Part shown: in pieces, positions 8,677-17,496 of the stretch
How the letters are laid out: each line of letters opens with the position of its first letter
How positions within the stretch are numbered: the stretch's first letter is position 1
Assembly: GCF_013141425.1 (NCBI RefSeq)
Contig: NZ_JABFRA010000095.1
Location: 1 to 42,896, forward strand
From: Methylotenera sp.
GTDB lineage: Bacteria > Pseudomonadota > Gammaproteobacteria > Burkholderiales > Methylophilaceae
DNA: 42,896 nt
Direction of reading: 5' to 3'
Translations under genes and position numbers: made by a program
Notes under the pieces: model-generated
The model's input: only the letters and a program-made list of their open reading frames with translations
The model's database searches: none
Told to the model about the DNA's origin: nothing

Positions 8677-10200
8677 TTAGTTTATTTTTGCAAAGACCAT
8701 CACTTTTTTCTTAGAACGAAATCCCATAAACTCTTTTACTAGCTTGTAATTATCAAGGCTATTGAAAAGTTGTTGTTCTTTATCAGGTTGGTGATTTTTA
8801 AGTTCGATAACTAAGTAACTGTAATTTTGTACCGAACCATCGGCTATTGCGTTCGTAATGTAAGCCCAATCATCATAGCCTCTTCCCGCATAGGGAGCAC
8901 CTGCATAATAGCGAGTACTAGGGGTTGTGTAAAACACAGGTGAATTTGATTTATTATGTGTTTTAATCCAATTGACGGCGTATTGTTCGTAATTATATTC
9001 ATTATCTTTTGGCCGCAAATTATTAATCAAAACGACGCTCGATAAAATAATGGCTAGTATTAATAAATATTTTTTCCAGCCAGTATTATCTGAATGGAAA
9101 AGTTGAGTAAAGCTGAATGAGGCTAATATCAACAGAATAAAAGATAGACTTGCTATGTAGCGACCAGATAAAATGAAGTTGCTAGTTAAAATGACTGCGG
9201 CATTTAAAATTGCAATAGCAATGACCCAGTACAATATTTTAAGTACATCGGGAATAACATCATTAAGGCTATTTTTCCAATTGCTCATAAGGATAATGCT
9301 GGCAACCCATCCAGGAGAGAGCATACATTTGGATACCAGTATTGCTCCCATAGTAAGTAGGATGCCCAACATTCCATAGTCATCCAGAAAATCACCAAGA
9401 ATTTGTTCATTCATGATTTGTGCTTTAGCAACAAATGTTTCAGAAATATTGTTATAGCTGAGTATCAGTAGCGAAAATAAATCATTGAGTCGCCCGAAAC
9501 TTTTTAATGATAAGCTAGGAATTAAGAGGAGTAAGGATAAAATTATAGTAAATGCAAGTAAGCTCAGCGAATTTGCATATACCCACTCCCTAACTCGGTG
9601 CTGTGCATTTTCTTTGGTGAATAGTACAAAAGGCAATAAAACAAGAAATGTAGTTGCTTCTATTCTGAATAACACTGCAATAATTGCTGTGAGTTGCCAC
9701 AATAGAGCATGACTGAATTTTTCAGTCCGATAAAACAGTATAAAAAACTGAATGCTAAGCAGAAAGAATGCCCAAAAACCTTGATCTCTTAACAACATGG
9801 GCAGTACATCACCCACTAAGTAGGGAGTACTAAATAACAGCAAGGAGCCGAAAAGCATAGTGATTTTGTTGCCGCCAGCTAGTCGAATGATGGCCATAAA
9901 ACTATAGGTACTGACAGTAAAGAAAATAACATTCAGGATTTCTGCAACTTGTTGAATGTTTATATCTAAAAGCTTATGTAGAAAAGCAAGTAAGGCCGAA
10001 TATAAAGACCAGTTATATAAGGCTAGGCCTTGCTTCCATTCCCCTAAAGCAAATAATCGAGCAACTTCAAAATATAGAATGGAATCGTCATTTATCCAGC
10101 CGTTTTGTATATAAATGATTCGCCAAGCGACTAAGCTGGCAAGCAGTGTGAGAAAAGCCTGAGTTTGATTGTCTGTCAGAGAGCGTAATTTTTTAATCAT
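8677..10200 (-). CDS. polytopic membrane protein, GT-C glycosyltransferase-like
   Basis: A 507-residue protein with roughly ten or more hydrophobic segments and a soluble C-terminal tail from about residue 400. The first predicted external loop after one membrane segment contains GWINDDSILYFE, with adjacent Asp38-Asp39. An acidic pair in this loop is the hallmark of GT-C lipid-linked sugar transferases such as the ArnT/PMT group, so the protein is probably a periplasm-facing glycosyltransferase. It is the last gene of the hldD-gmhA-hldE-waaF run and starts 5 bases after the acetyltransferase gene, implying translational coupling. It looks AT-richer than the heptose genes upstream. I recognise no named homologue, and a Wzy- or flippase-type role is less likely but possible. 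Confidence 0.6.
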   Translation of the reverse strand: MIKKLRSLTDNQTQAFLTLLASLVAWRIIYIQNGWINDDSILYFEVARLFALGEWKQGLALYNWSLYSALLAFLHKLLDINIQQVAEILNVIFFTVSTYSFMAIIRLAGGNKITMLFGSLLLFSTPYLVGDVLPMLLRDQGFWAFFLLSIQFFILFYRTEKFSHALLWQLTAIIAVLFRIEATTFLVLLPFVLFTKENAQHRVREWVYANSLSLLAFTIILSLLLLIPSLSLKSFGRLNDLFSLLILSYNNISETFVAKAQIMNEQILGDFLDDYGMLGILLTMGAILVSKCMLSPGWVASIILMSNWKNSLNDVIPDVLKILYWVIAIAILNAAVILTSNFILSGRYIASLSFILLILASFSFTQLFHSDNTGWKKYLLILAIILSSVVLINNLRPKDNEYNYEQYAVNWIKTHNKSNSPVFYTTPSTRYYAGAPYAGRGYDDWAYITNAIADGSVQNYSYLVIELKNHQPDKEQQLFNSLDNYKLVKEFMGFRSKKKVMVFAKIN

Positions 10201-10205
10201 TATTA

Positions 10206-10865
10206 TTAAGCCGTTGTTGTGTTATCTGACAAATGAGATTTGGATCGTGCGTATTCAAAAAAAGCCGTTAGATTATCTGAACAGAGTAGTGGAGCAATCC
10301 TGAGAACTTCATCTTCTGGCCAGTCCCACCATTTGGATTCCAGTAATGCTTCGCGTGTTGCCTCGTCAAAGCGCCAGCGGATGTGCTTTGCAGGATTGCC
10401 TCCCACGATTTCATAAGGAGCAACATCCTTGGTGACAACTGCGCTATTTGCGACTACAGCACCGTGACCAATGGTGACGCCAGACAAAATAACACTGTTT
10501 GCGCAAAGCCAAACATCATTGCCTATATTGACATCACCTTTTGTTGGCGCCCAATTTTGGATATGAGCTACATGTGTAAAAAAAGCCGGGAATGGATAAG
10601 TCGTGATCCAGTCAGAACGGTGCATTCCCCCCATGTAGATTTTAACATTAGGAGCAATCGAGCAAAAAGAGCCAATGGATAATGTGGCTTCCGTATGTGG
10701 ATTTTTGATATTGGGTACGCCGTAGTTATTGTTCCCAATTTTATAGTTTGGATATTCTTTTTTAAAACGTTCTAGTGATCTTGCGGGTTTCCTACGCAAT
10801 TTTTCAGCTTTTCTTTGCACACGTCTGGCGCTTAGGTAATTAGTTAATCCAAAAAGTTTTATCAT
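10206..10865 (-). CDS. CatB-type hexapeptide-repeat acetyltransferase
   Basis: A 219-residue left-handed beta-helix acyltransferase. After a basic N-terminus the hexapeptide repeats run from about residue 60 (IGSFCSIAPNVKIYMGG) to 175. The conserved HRSDWITTYPF contains the catalytic histidine region of the xenobiotic/CatB subfamily, and GNDVWLCANSVILSGVTIGHGAVV plus GGNPAKHIRWRF close the domain. These enzymes acetylate a hydroxyl or amino group from acetyl-CoA. Antibiotic resistance is unlikely here; the position between a WbsX-family gene and a GT-C-like gene points to O-acetylation of a surface sugar. It starts 28 bases after the stop of the WbsX-family gene. Confidence 0.85.
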   Translation of the reverse strand: MIKLFGLTNYLSARRVQRKAEKLRRKPARSLERFKKEYPNYKIGNNNYGVPNIKNPHTEATLSIGSFCSIAPNVKIYMGGMHRSDWITTYPFPAFFTHVAHIQNWAPTKGDVNIGNDVWLCANSVILSGVTIGHGAVVANSAVVTKDVAPYEIVGGNPAKHIRWRFDEATREALLESKWWDWPEDEVLRIAPLLCSDNLTAFFEYARSKSHLSDNTTTA

Positions 10866-10893
10866 ATGAATTATTAGCGTGTGTAGGGAAGGC

Positions 10894-11976
10894 TTATTTT
10901 AAATCACTTACGAATGCGTGATAGGCTTTTAAAAGATCCATTCCAAACACGCTATCAGGCTCGAGTAAGTTGCCCTCTGCCCACTCATTCCAAGATTTAA
11001 TAACTACCAATTGCTGTTGATTATTTTGTGTTGCCTTTCGCCTTATGCTGTGAGCAATCTTTTGTAGATGCTGGTTAAAGCTGTCTAAATTAAAGTCTTT
11101 TAGTACTGTCCCGCGCCGTAAATGTCGCGGAGTTGTGTCCCAGCCAGTGAAAACTGCTGGAATATGTTTGGCATCGTTATTATGAACGTATTGATCAACA
11201 ACCAAATGTGGGTAGCTATAATAAAATGGACCAATTTGGTTAAAGCCTAATTTGCGCGTCAGTTTTTCTTTAAGGTATGAAAATACATTGTCTTTATTGC
11301 GTTTTTTGAAAAAACCGTTCGATCGCGTATAGCCGTTAAACAAGCTGGCGTGCGGTGAATTACTGTCAGTATTGTCCGCTATCCAATAAATACCGCTAAA
11401 TCCAGAAGCCTTTGCTAATTTCTGAAAGGTATCGATAAACACAGGCAAATCTGGAATTTCGTTGGGGTTGAAAATTGAGAATATGGGCTTATTGTCAATT
11501 TTAAGGTAATGCGGTGATTTGAAGTGTGGTAATAGTCGGTTGAAGTATACTGTGTAATCTTGCTCACCAAGGTATTGTTGCGCTTGTAAAGTGGTATTGT
11601 TACGCTTGTTGTACCAAGTATGATTTGCCCAACATAAGCAATAATCAAAATTTAACTGTTTATCCAGCACCATTTGCATGGGTTTTTCAAGTAGGGTTTT
11701 ACCCTTGCCAAACCAGTAGTCAAAGACTAAAAATCCATCTATACCAAAGTTTTTAGCTGTTTTTGCTTGCCACTCTAATACTTCCGAATTTAATAAATTG
11801 TATTCGCCAATAGGTGGTATTGGTCTGCGAATCGTTTGCCAATTGAAATACTGCTTTGCTTGACGCAATTGCACCCATTCGGTAAAACCTTGTCCCCACC
11901 AACGGTTGTTTTCCTCAATTTCATGGAACTGAGGGAGATAATAGGCTAGGCTAAGTATTTTGTTTGCTGTCGACAT
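10894..11976 (-). CDS. WbsX-family (GH99-like) glycan protein
   Basis: A 360-residue protein of the WbsX family (GH99-like fold). Diagnostic stretches are LAYYLPQFHEIEENNRWWG (residues 10-28), GFTEWVQLRQAK, FDYWFGKGKTLLEKP, WANHTWYNKRNN and, near the C-terminus, KSWNEWAEGNLLEPD. Family members occur in O-antigen and rhamnan loci and are annotated either as glycosyltransferases or as endo-acting GH99-like hydrolases; which applies cannot be decided here. The ATG at 11976 lies inside the end of waaF, giving a 26-base overlap in another reading frame. The conserved YYLPQFH only ten residues in makes a later start impossible, so the overlap is real. Confidence 0.8.
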   Translation of the reverse strand: MSTANKILSLAYYLPQFHEIEENNRWWGQGFTEWVQLRQAKQYFNWQTIRRPIPPIGEYNLLNSEVLEWQAKTAKNFGIDGFLVFDYWFGKGKTLLEKPMQMVLDKQLNFDYCLCWANHTWYNKRNNTTLQAQQYLGEQDYTVYFNRLLPHFKSPHYLKIDNKPIFSIFNPNEIPDLPVFIDTFQKLAKASGFSGIYWIADNTDSNSPHASLFNGYTRSNGFFKKRNKDNVFSYLKEKLTRKLGFNQIGPFYYSYPHLVVDQYVHNNDAKHIPAVFTGWDTTPRHLRRGTVLKDFNLDSFNQHLQKIAHSIRRKATQNNQQQLVVIKSWNEWAEGNLLEPDSVFGMDLLKAYHAFVSDLK

Positions 11977-12994
11977 GTTGTAAATGTAATTGATTATTTA
12001 TGTGGTTAGGAGTGATTTTTTTAAGGCAGTTTAAATGCCCTAATGGACACTCTCGCTTAAAGCAAGGGCTACATTCAAGACCTAGGTATTCCACTAGAGC
12101 TTTGCTGCTCATTGGTGGCGTATGCTGCGGGTTGGATGAGCCGTAAATTGCAACCAAGTTTTTGTCTAACGCCGCGGCTACGTGCATTAGTCCAGAGTCG
12201 TTGCTTATTACGCTTTCGCATAGTGACATTAAGTCGATGGCTTCGCTTAGATTGGTTTTGCCACCTAAATCTAAACATTGATTTTTAGCGAGTGCATTGA
12301 TGCTTGTTGTGACAGGAATATCTTTCTCTGAGCCAAATAACCAGACCTGCCAACCCTTGCTAAGCCCTTCACGAGCGACTTCGGCATAGTATTCAGCTGG
12401 CCAACGTTTAGCTTCACCATATTCGGCACCAGGACACAAACCAAGAATTTTATTATTGGGTTTTGCTATGCCTAATTTAGTTAATGCGTTCAGGGCATTT
12501 TGTGTATTGGCAATTAAAGTTGGATTCGGAATGTTGATAGGCAACTGCGCGTTTGTTTCTAATCCTAATGCAATAAATCGATCCACCGTGCGGGGGAGCT
12601 TGGTTTTATCGAGCAGACGAATATCATTAATTAAGCCGTAGCGACTTTCACCCAAAAAACTAGTGCGTTGTTTGATGTTCGCGGCAAAAGGCAAAATGGC
12701 TGATTTAAATGAATTGGTCAGAATAATAGATTGCGTGTAAGTTGCATTTCTAAGACTTCTGCCGAATTTAATACGCTCAAATAATGCAAATTGCCCATGT
12801 TTAAATGGCAAGGCTATGCCTTTGTTTACTTCAGGCATACGTTCAATCAGCGGTAATGTCCAAGCGGGCGCAGCAACGTCAATGATGCAGTTTGGCTTGT
12901 TCAATTTAAGTGTTTTAAACAGACTTTGCGCCAGCACCATGTCACCAACCCATGAGGGGCCAATGATTAGAATTTTTTCTACAGCCTTTTTCAT
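11951..12994 (-). CDS. waaF: LPS heptosyltransferase II (WaaF)
   Basis: A 347-residue family 9 glycosyltransferase using ADP-heptose to add the second L-glycero-D-manno-heptose to the LPS inner core at the inner face of the membrane. The N-terminus KILIIGPSWVGDMVLAQSLF is the WaaF signature, and RTVDRFIAL, LGLCPGAEYGEAKRWPAEYYA and SNDSGLMHVAAALD (nucleotide-sugar binding) are conserved blocks. The ATG at 12994 gives the normal family length; an in-frame TTG at 13012 would add six residues not needed by the fold. It lies 89 bases after hldE and overlaps the WbsX-family gene by 26 bases. WaaC could be confused with it, but the PSWVGDMV start favours WaaF. Confidence 0.92.
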   Translation of the reverse strand: MKKAVEKILIIGPSWVGDMVLAQSLFKTLKLNKPNCIIDVAAPAWTLPLIERMPEVNKGIALPFKHGQFALFERIKFGRSLRNATYTQSIILTNSFKSAILPFAANIKQRTSFLGESRYGLINDIRLLDKTKLPRTVDRFIALGLETNAQLPINIPNPTLIANTQNALNALTKLGIAKPNNKILGLCPGAEYGEAKRWPAEYYAEVAREGLSKGWQVWLFGSEKDIPVTTSINALAKNQCLDLGGKTNLSEAIDLMSLCESVISNDSGLMHVAAALDKNLVAIYGSSNPQHTPPMSSKALVEYLGLECSPCFKRECPLGHLNCLKKITPNHINNQLHLQHVDSKQNT

Positions 12995-13083
12995 TGCGGG
13001 TTTGATCCGCAATCTGAAATATTCTTGAGATGCTGAAACGAGTTCAGCGTGACAGTGAATTTATCCGCACGCATATAATTAAA

Positions 13084-14547
13084 TTAGCTGTTCATTTTTC
13101 TTATGATATTGCTGGTGCTACGGCCCTGCACTAGTGGGATCAATTTTACACTTCCTCCCCACGATTTTACTTCGGTGCCACCTACGACTTGCTCTTCTGT
13201 GTAGTCATCGCCTTTAACAATCACATCTGGTCTTATAGCATCAATCAATTGTAATGGAGTGTCCTCATCGAACAATATTACCGCATCTACTGAGGCAAGG
13301 GCGGCAAGTACGCGAGCACGGTCACCCTCATGTACTACAGGGCGTGTTGGACCTTTTAGCACGCTCACAGAGCGATCGGTGTTAAGTCCTAAAATAAGCT
13401 TGTCACCAGTCTTTTTTGCTGCTTCTAAATAGGTGACGTGACCAGCGTGTAGTAAATCAAAACAGCCATTGGTGAAAACGATTTTTTGATGATTGGCTTT
13501 CCACTGGCTGACCAGATCAGCCAATTGAGTGCGGTCACAGATTTTATCCGCTTGCGATTGTCCATCTTCGCTCACCAGCGCTCTTAAAAGTTCTGCTTGG
13601 GTAACAGGTACGGTGCCTACTTTTGCAACAACAATGCCTGCCGCAATGTTGGCCAGTTGCAGGGCATCGTGTGGATTTAAGCCATGTATTAGGCCGGCGG
13701 CGAGAGTGGCAATCACGGTGTCGCCTGCGCCGGAAACATCAAATACTTTTTTCGCGGTAGCGGGTATGTGCTGAATCTGTTTATCGTCAATGAGCGAGAT
13801 ACCTTCTTCGCCACGAGTAACCGCGAGAAAATTTAATTCCAATTTAGCTTTGAGTTGCGCAGCGGCTTGCAGCAAAGCTTCGGTGTCATGAATATCAACA
13901 GCGCACGCTTCCGCGGTTTCTTTTTTGTTTGGCGTCAGCGTGTTGGCACCTTTGTATTTGCTGTAATCGCGGCCTTTGGGGTCGGCAATGATAGGAATGC
14001 CAAGTTGCTTACACTTTTCAATAATTGTTTTACAACTATTGTCGCTTAACACGCCTTTGGCATAATCGGACAGAATTACGATTGCGGGTTTTTTAGTGAG
14101 TGCTTTCGTTACATTATTTAGTATTTGATTGTTTTCATCTATACTAAATGGAGTTGCACTTTCATCATCAATGCGCACAATTTGTTGATTGCCACTCATG
14201 ACCCGGGTTTTTGACACGGTAGGCCTGAATTTTGAAACGAAGATATTTTCGGTATTAATGCAAGAATCAGCAATAATTTTTTTAAGAATGCTGCCTGTGT
14301 CATCTTCACCAATGCAACCGATAATTTCGGTATACAATCCCAAACCGCTTAGGTTCGCTGCAACGTTAGCAGCTCCACCAGCTCGGTCTTCACAATGTTT
14401 TAGCAACACGACGGGTACCGGAGCTTCAGGCGAAATGCGGTTCACATTACCCATTAAATAACGGTCTAGCATAATGTCGCCAATGACTAATATCGTTTTT
14501 TGGCTAAGGTTGAATTGGCGAACAGTATCGATTAAATGGGAATTCAT
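13084..14547 (-). CDS. hldE: bifunctional heptose-7-P kinase / heptose-1-P adenylyltransferase
   Basis: A 487-residue two-domain enzyme of the ADP-heptose pathway. Residues 1 to about 330 form a PfkB/ribokinase-type kinase with GDIMLDRYLMG near the N-terminus and the DVSGAGDTVIATLA catalytic block. Residues 345 to 487 form a cytidylyltransferase-like domain with FTNGCFDLLHAGH, where HAGH is 367-370, and GLNTDRSVSVLKGPTRP. It phosphorylates D-glycero-D-manno-heptose 7-phosphate at C1 and later adenylylates heptose 1-phosphate. I chose the ATG at 14547 because it gives the family length and a 19-base gap to gmhA; a longer frame to 14604 would overlap gmhA. It is co-transcribed with gmhA and waaF. 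Confidence 0.95.
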   Translation of the reverse strand: MNSHLIDTVRQFNLSQKTILVIGDIMLDRYLMGNVNRISPEAPVPVVLLKHCEDRAGGAANVAANLSGLGLYTEIIGCIGEDDTGSILKKIIADSCINTENIFVSKFRPTVSKTRVMSGNQQIVRIDDESATPFSIDENNQILNNVTKALTKKPAIVILSDYAKGVLSDNSCKTIIEKCKQLGIPIIADPKGRDYSKYKGANTLTPNKKETAEACAVDIHDTEALLQAAAQLKAKLELNFLAVTRGEEGISLIDDKQIQHIPATAKKVFDVSGAGDTVIATLAAGLIHGLNPHDALQLANIAAGIVVAKVGTVPVTQAELLRALVSEDGQSQADKICDRTQLADLVSQWKANHQKIVFTNGCFDLLHAGHVTYLEAAKKTGDKLILGLNTDRSVSVLKGPTRPVVHEGDRARVLAALASVDAVILFDEDTPLQLIDAIRPDVIVKGDDYTEEQVVGGTEVKSWGGSVKLIPLVQGRSTSNIIRKMNS

Positions 14548-14566
14548 GGTTGGTTTAACTTTAGAC

Positions 14567-15133
14567 TTAGTCTGCTTCCAGCAGGCCACATAAACTGTGG
14601 CCAATAAAAATATGCGCTTCTTGTATGCGTGGTGTATCGTTACTCGGCATCACTAGGTTGAATTTGCATAATTCCAGTAATTTCCCACCAGTGCCGCCAG
14701 TCAGGCCAACTGTGGTGGCTCCAATCTCGTTTGCTTCAATGATGGCATTGACTACGTTTTTGCTATTGCCGGAAGTGGTAATGCCAATCACCAAATCTTC
14801 GGGCCGGCATAGGCCTTCAATTTGGCGGGCAAAAATGTAGTCATAGCCATAGTCGTTGCCGACTGAGGTTAAAATAGAGGAGTCGGTGGTCAGTGCAATG
14901 GCTGCTAAGCCGCGACGCTCTTTTTTATAACGGCCAACAATTTCGGCAGCAATATGTTGGCTATCTGCTGCGCTACCACCATTGCCCATGATTAAAATTT
15001 TACCGCCACGTTGCAAGGTGGCACGCATTTCTTCGGCAACAGCTTTTACCTGTGGAAATAAAATTTGCAATTGCGCAAACATGTCGGTGTGCGCTTGCAG
15101 TTCACTGAGTAAATATTCAATTTGATGAGTCAT
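14567..15133 (-). CDS. gmhA: sedoheptulose 7-phosphate isomerase (GmhA)
   Basis: A 188-residue SIS-domain isomerase that converts sedoheptulose 7-phosphate to D-glycero-D-manno-heptose 7-phosphate, the entry step of ADP-heptose synthesis. GNGGSAADSQHIAAEIVGRY is the phosphosugar-binding loop, TTDSSILTSVGNDYGYDYIFARQ and GITTSGNSKNVV are further SIS blocks, and the C-terminal EAHIFIGHSLCGLLE carries the metal-binding His of the GmhA branch, which sets it apart from DiaA. It lies between hldD (58 bases upstream in transcription) and hldE (19 bases downstream), making a complete GmhA-HldE-HldD set apart from GmhB, which is not in this window. Confidence 0.94.
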   Translation of the reverse strand: MTHQIEYLLSELQAHTDMFAQLQILFPQVKAVAEEMRATLQRGGKILIMGNGGSAADSQHIAAEIVGRYKKERRGLAAIALTTDSSILTSVGNDYGYDYIFARQIEGLCRPEDLVIGITTSGNSKNVVNAIIEANEIGATTVGLTGGTGGKLLELCKFNLVMPSNDTPRIQEAHIFIGHSLCGLLEAD

Positions 15134-15191
15134 GGTTACTTTCTAGGATGTGCTGTATGTTTGCTTAAACAAATAGTTACTTATTTGCTTG

Positions 15192-16181
15192 TTAGCAATA
15201 AGCATCGTCATGCATCAAGTAATTTTGTACATAATCTTGCACGCCTTCTTCTAAACTGCAAAAGGCTTGTGTGTAGCCTGCGGCACGTAGTTTAGCTACG
15301 GTTGCTTCGGTAAAGTACTGGTATTTACCTTGCAGGTCTTCTGGCATATCAATGTAAGTAATATTCGGTGTTTTACCTAAGCTAGTCATCACGTTCGTGG
15401 CAAGATCTTTGAATGCCCGCGCCTTACCTGTGCCTATATTATAAATACCATTGGTGCATCGCTTGCTATTTAATGCCGCACTTAAAAAATGAACTACAGC
15501 TGATGCTGCATCTTTTACATAAACGAAATCACGCAATTGCATCCCATCCTCAAAGCCCGTTTTATGGCTCTTAAAGAGCTTCACTGCACCAGTTTCTTTA
15601 AATTGGTTAAAGCTATGAAAAGCAACGCTTGCCATGCGTTCTTTGTGGTATTCATTTGGCCCATAGACATTAAAGAACTTGAAACCAGCCCAGGCGCTAG
15701 GTACTGGTTTATTTTCAGCAACTTGGCGTAACACCCATTCATCGAAAAAGTGTTTTGAGTAACCGTAACCATTCAGTGGACGAAGGTCCTTTATTGAGGC
15801 GTCATCGTAACCATGCTCTCCAGCGCCATAAGTGGCGGCAGAGCTGGCATAAAAGAAACTGACATTGTTTTTAGCACACCAAGTCCAAAGGTTTAGCGAG
15901 TAATGAATATTGGCTTCAACCAGTTTATTGAAATCGCGCTCGGTGGTGGCGCTAATAGCCCCCATGTGGATGATGGCTTCAATATCTTTACGACCTTCTA
16001 ACCACGGCATGAGTTGGTCTTTATCTAAATATTGCACGTATTGACGTTTGACCAAATTCTGCCATTGGTTCTCATGCGTGATTCGATCCACTATCACCAC
16101 GTCATCACGTTGTAGTTTGGTATTGAGATGCCAAGCGATGATAGAGCCTATCATGCCTGCACCGCCAGTAATTACAATCAT
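15192..16181 (-). CDS. hldD: ADP-L-glycero-D-manno-heptose 6-epimerase (HldD)
   Basis: A 329-residue short-chain dehydrogenase-type epimerase that performs the last step of ADP-L-heptose synthesis. The NAD(P)-binding glycine motif is TGGAGMIGS (5-13), the catalytic pair is Tyr139 and Lys143 in GYGYSKHFFD, and FKFFNVYGPNEYHKERMASV is diagnostic for this epimerase. It is the first gene of the minus-strand heptose/LPS run. The 155 bases upstream, before hemH, must hold its promoter and also contain a possible 22-codon small ORF. Confidence 0.95.
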   Translation of the reverse strand: MIVITGGAGMIGSIIAWHLNTKLQRDDVVIVDRITHENQWQNLVKRQYVQYLDKDQLMPWLEGRKDIEAIIHMGAISATTERDFNKLVEANIHYSLNLWTWCAKNNVSFFYASSAATYGAGEHGYDDASIKDLRPLNGYGYSKHFFDEWVLRQVAENKPVPSAWAGFKFFNVYGPNEYHKERMASVAFHSFNQFKETGAVKLFKSHKTGFEDGMQLRDFVYVKDAASAVVHFLSAALNSKRCTNGIYNIGTGKARAFKDLATNVMTSLGKTPNITYIDMPEDLQGKYQYFTEATVAKLRAAGYTQAFCSLEEGVQDYVQNYLMHDDAYC

Positions 16182-16219
16182 AAGAATACGCCTGAATTTA
16201 TTGCCTGAAGGTCTGTCAT

Positions 16220-16288
16220 TTATTTACTTTTGAGCCATTTAACTACTCCGTTGAATAGCCCAAAAAATTTAAAGATAAAGTTTTTCAT
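16220..16288 (-). CDS. possible small ORF, 22-residue amphipathic peptide
   Basis: An ATG at 16288 opens a 22-codon frame ending in TAA at 16222-16220, between hemH and hldD on the same strand. The peptide begins MKNFIFKFFGLFNG and ends in VVKWLKSK: one hydrophobic, basic, aromatic-rich segment with lysines at both ends, as in small membrane-associated proteins. There is only a weak GAG upstream as ribosome binding site. It does not overlap another gene. Chance cannot be excluded at this length. Confidence 0.25.
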   Translation of the reverse strand: MKNFIFKFFGLFNGVVKWLKSK

Positions 16289-16336
16289 CGTAACTCATTA
16301 AAATCACTGTGGTAAGTATAGCAAACAAGCGCTAGC

Positions 16337-17443
16337 TTAGTTTAGTGATGTTAAAGCTTGTGCGCGTAATTTAGTCATTTCCGACTCTTTTTTTGCTTGC
16401 GCTACATCCCATTCCGTCGTAACCCAGCCTTGTAAATTTTCCAAAGCAATTGCCGTCATGGCATGTATCCAAGCTTCACTTTCATTTAAGGCTGGAATGT
16501 AGTGGTATTCACCGCCGCCGCTTCTTTGGAAGATGTGTTTGCCGTCCATGGCAATTTCTTCCAGTGTTTCTAAGCAATCGCTACTGAAACCAGGACAGAT
16601 AACATCGATACGTTTGGTGTTTGCTTTACCTAAAGCTTCCAATGTGGATGCGAGATAGGGTTTCAGCCATTCTTGCTTACCAAAACGTGATTGAAAGGCA
16701 ATTAAATATTCGTCTTTACCTAAAGCTAAAGCCTCAGCCAATAATCGGCCAGTTTTATGACACTGGCAATGGTAAGGGTCGCCACTGGTTAAATGTACTT
16801 TAGGTACACCATGAAAGCTCATCACTAATTTACTTGGTTTGCCATTAATCTTCCAATGTTCAAGCACACTAGCTGCCAGCGCCGAGATGTAAGCGGGGTG
16901 GTCGTTATAATCGCGTATACTGCGAATGGCTGGTTGATTGCGTGTTTTTAGCAATACGCGGAACACCGCGTCCATGGCCGATGCTGTGCTGCTTGCTGCA
17001 TATTGTGGATACAGTGGAAATACTAGAATACGGTCGCAATGCTGTGCTTTTAGTTTATCTATCGCGGATTGCATGCTCGGGTTGCCATAGCTCATGCCTA
17101 ATTCAACAGCAAAAGGCGATTTGATTTTTTGGCTTAAGAAACCGCGCAGTAAAGTCGCTTGTTTTTGTGCGTGGACTAAGAGAGGTGAGCCTTCTTTTGT
17201 CCAGACTTGTGCGTATTTTTCGGCCGATTTCTTAGGGCGAATCACTAAGATGATGCAATTTAAGATAAACCACCAAATAGCACGCGGAATTTCGACCACG
17301 CGTGTATCGCTTAAAAATTGTCGTAAATAAGGCCGCAAAGCCGCTACGGTTGGTGCGTCTGGCGTTCCTAAGTTAGCTAATAAAATGCCGACCTTAAGTT
17401 GGTCGCCGTGTTCATATTTTGGTTCAGAATTATAATAAGCCAT
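16337..17443 (-). CDS. hemH: ferrochelatase (HemH)
   Basis: A 368-residue ferrochelatase that inserts ferrous iron into protoporphyrin IX, the last step of protoheme synthesis. Evidence is the N-terminal VGILLANLGTPDAPT, LRQFLSDTRVVEIPR, the SFHGVPK block with metal-channel His211, YHCQCHKTGRLLAEAL, and FQSRFGKQEWLKPY followed by VICPGFSSDCLETLEEI, which contains the conserved acidic residues. It lies 53 bases downstream of hrcA on the same strand. The hrcA-hemH-nadK neighbourhood is common in betaproteobacteria. No strong ribosome binding site precedes the ATG. Confidence 0.95.
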   Translation of the reverse strand: MAYYNSEPKYEHGDQLKVGILLANLGTPDAPTVAALRPYLRQFLSDTRVVEIPRAIWWFILNCIILVIRPKKSAEKYAQVWTKEGSPLLVHAQKQATLLRGFLSQKIKSPFAVELGMSYGNPSMQSAIDKLKAQHCDRILVFPLYPQYAASSTASAMDAVFRVLLKTRNQPAIRSIRDYNDHPAYISALAASVLEHWKINGKPSKLVMSFHGVPKVHLTSGDPYHCQCHKTGRLLAEALALGKDEYLIAFQSRFGKQEWLKPYLASTLEALGKANTKRIDVICPGFSSDCLETLEEIAMDGKHIFQRSGGGEYHYIPALNESEAWIHAMTAIALENLQGWVTTEWDVAQAKKESEMTKLRAQALTSLN

Positions 17444-17496
17444 ATTTTTTTATATTGGATTTAAGTAAGCTGTTAGCAAAATTAGCGATAGTATCG

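Noticed and set aside
14548-14604. Longer hldE start at 14604
   Set aside because: It would overlap gmhA by 38 bases and exceed the usual family length; ATG 14547 fits.
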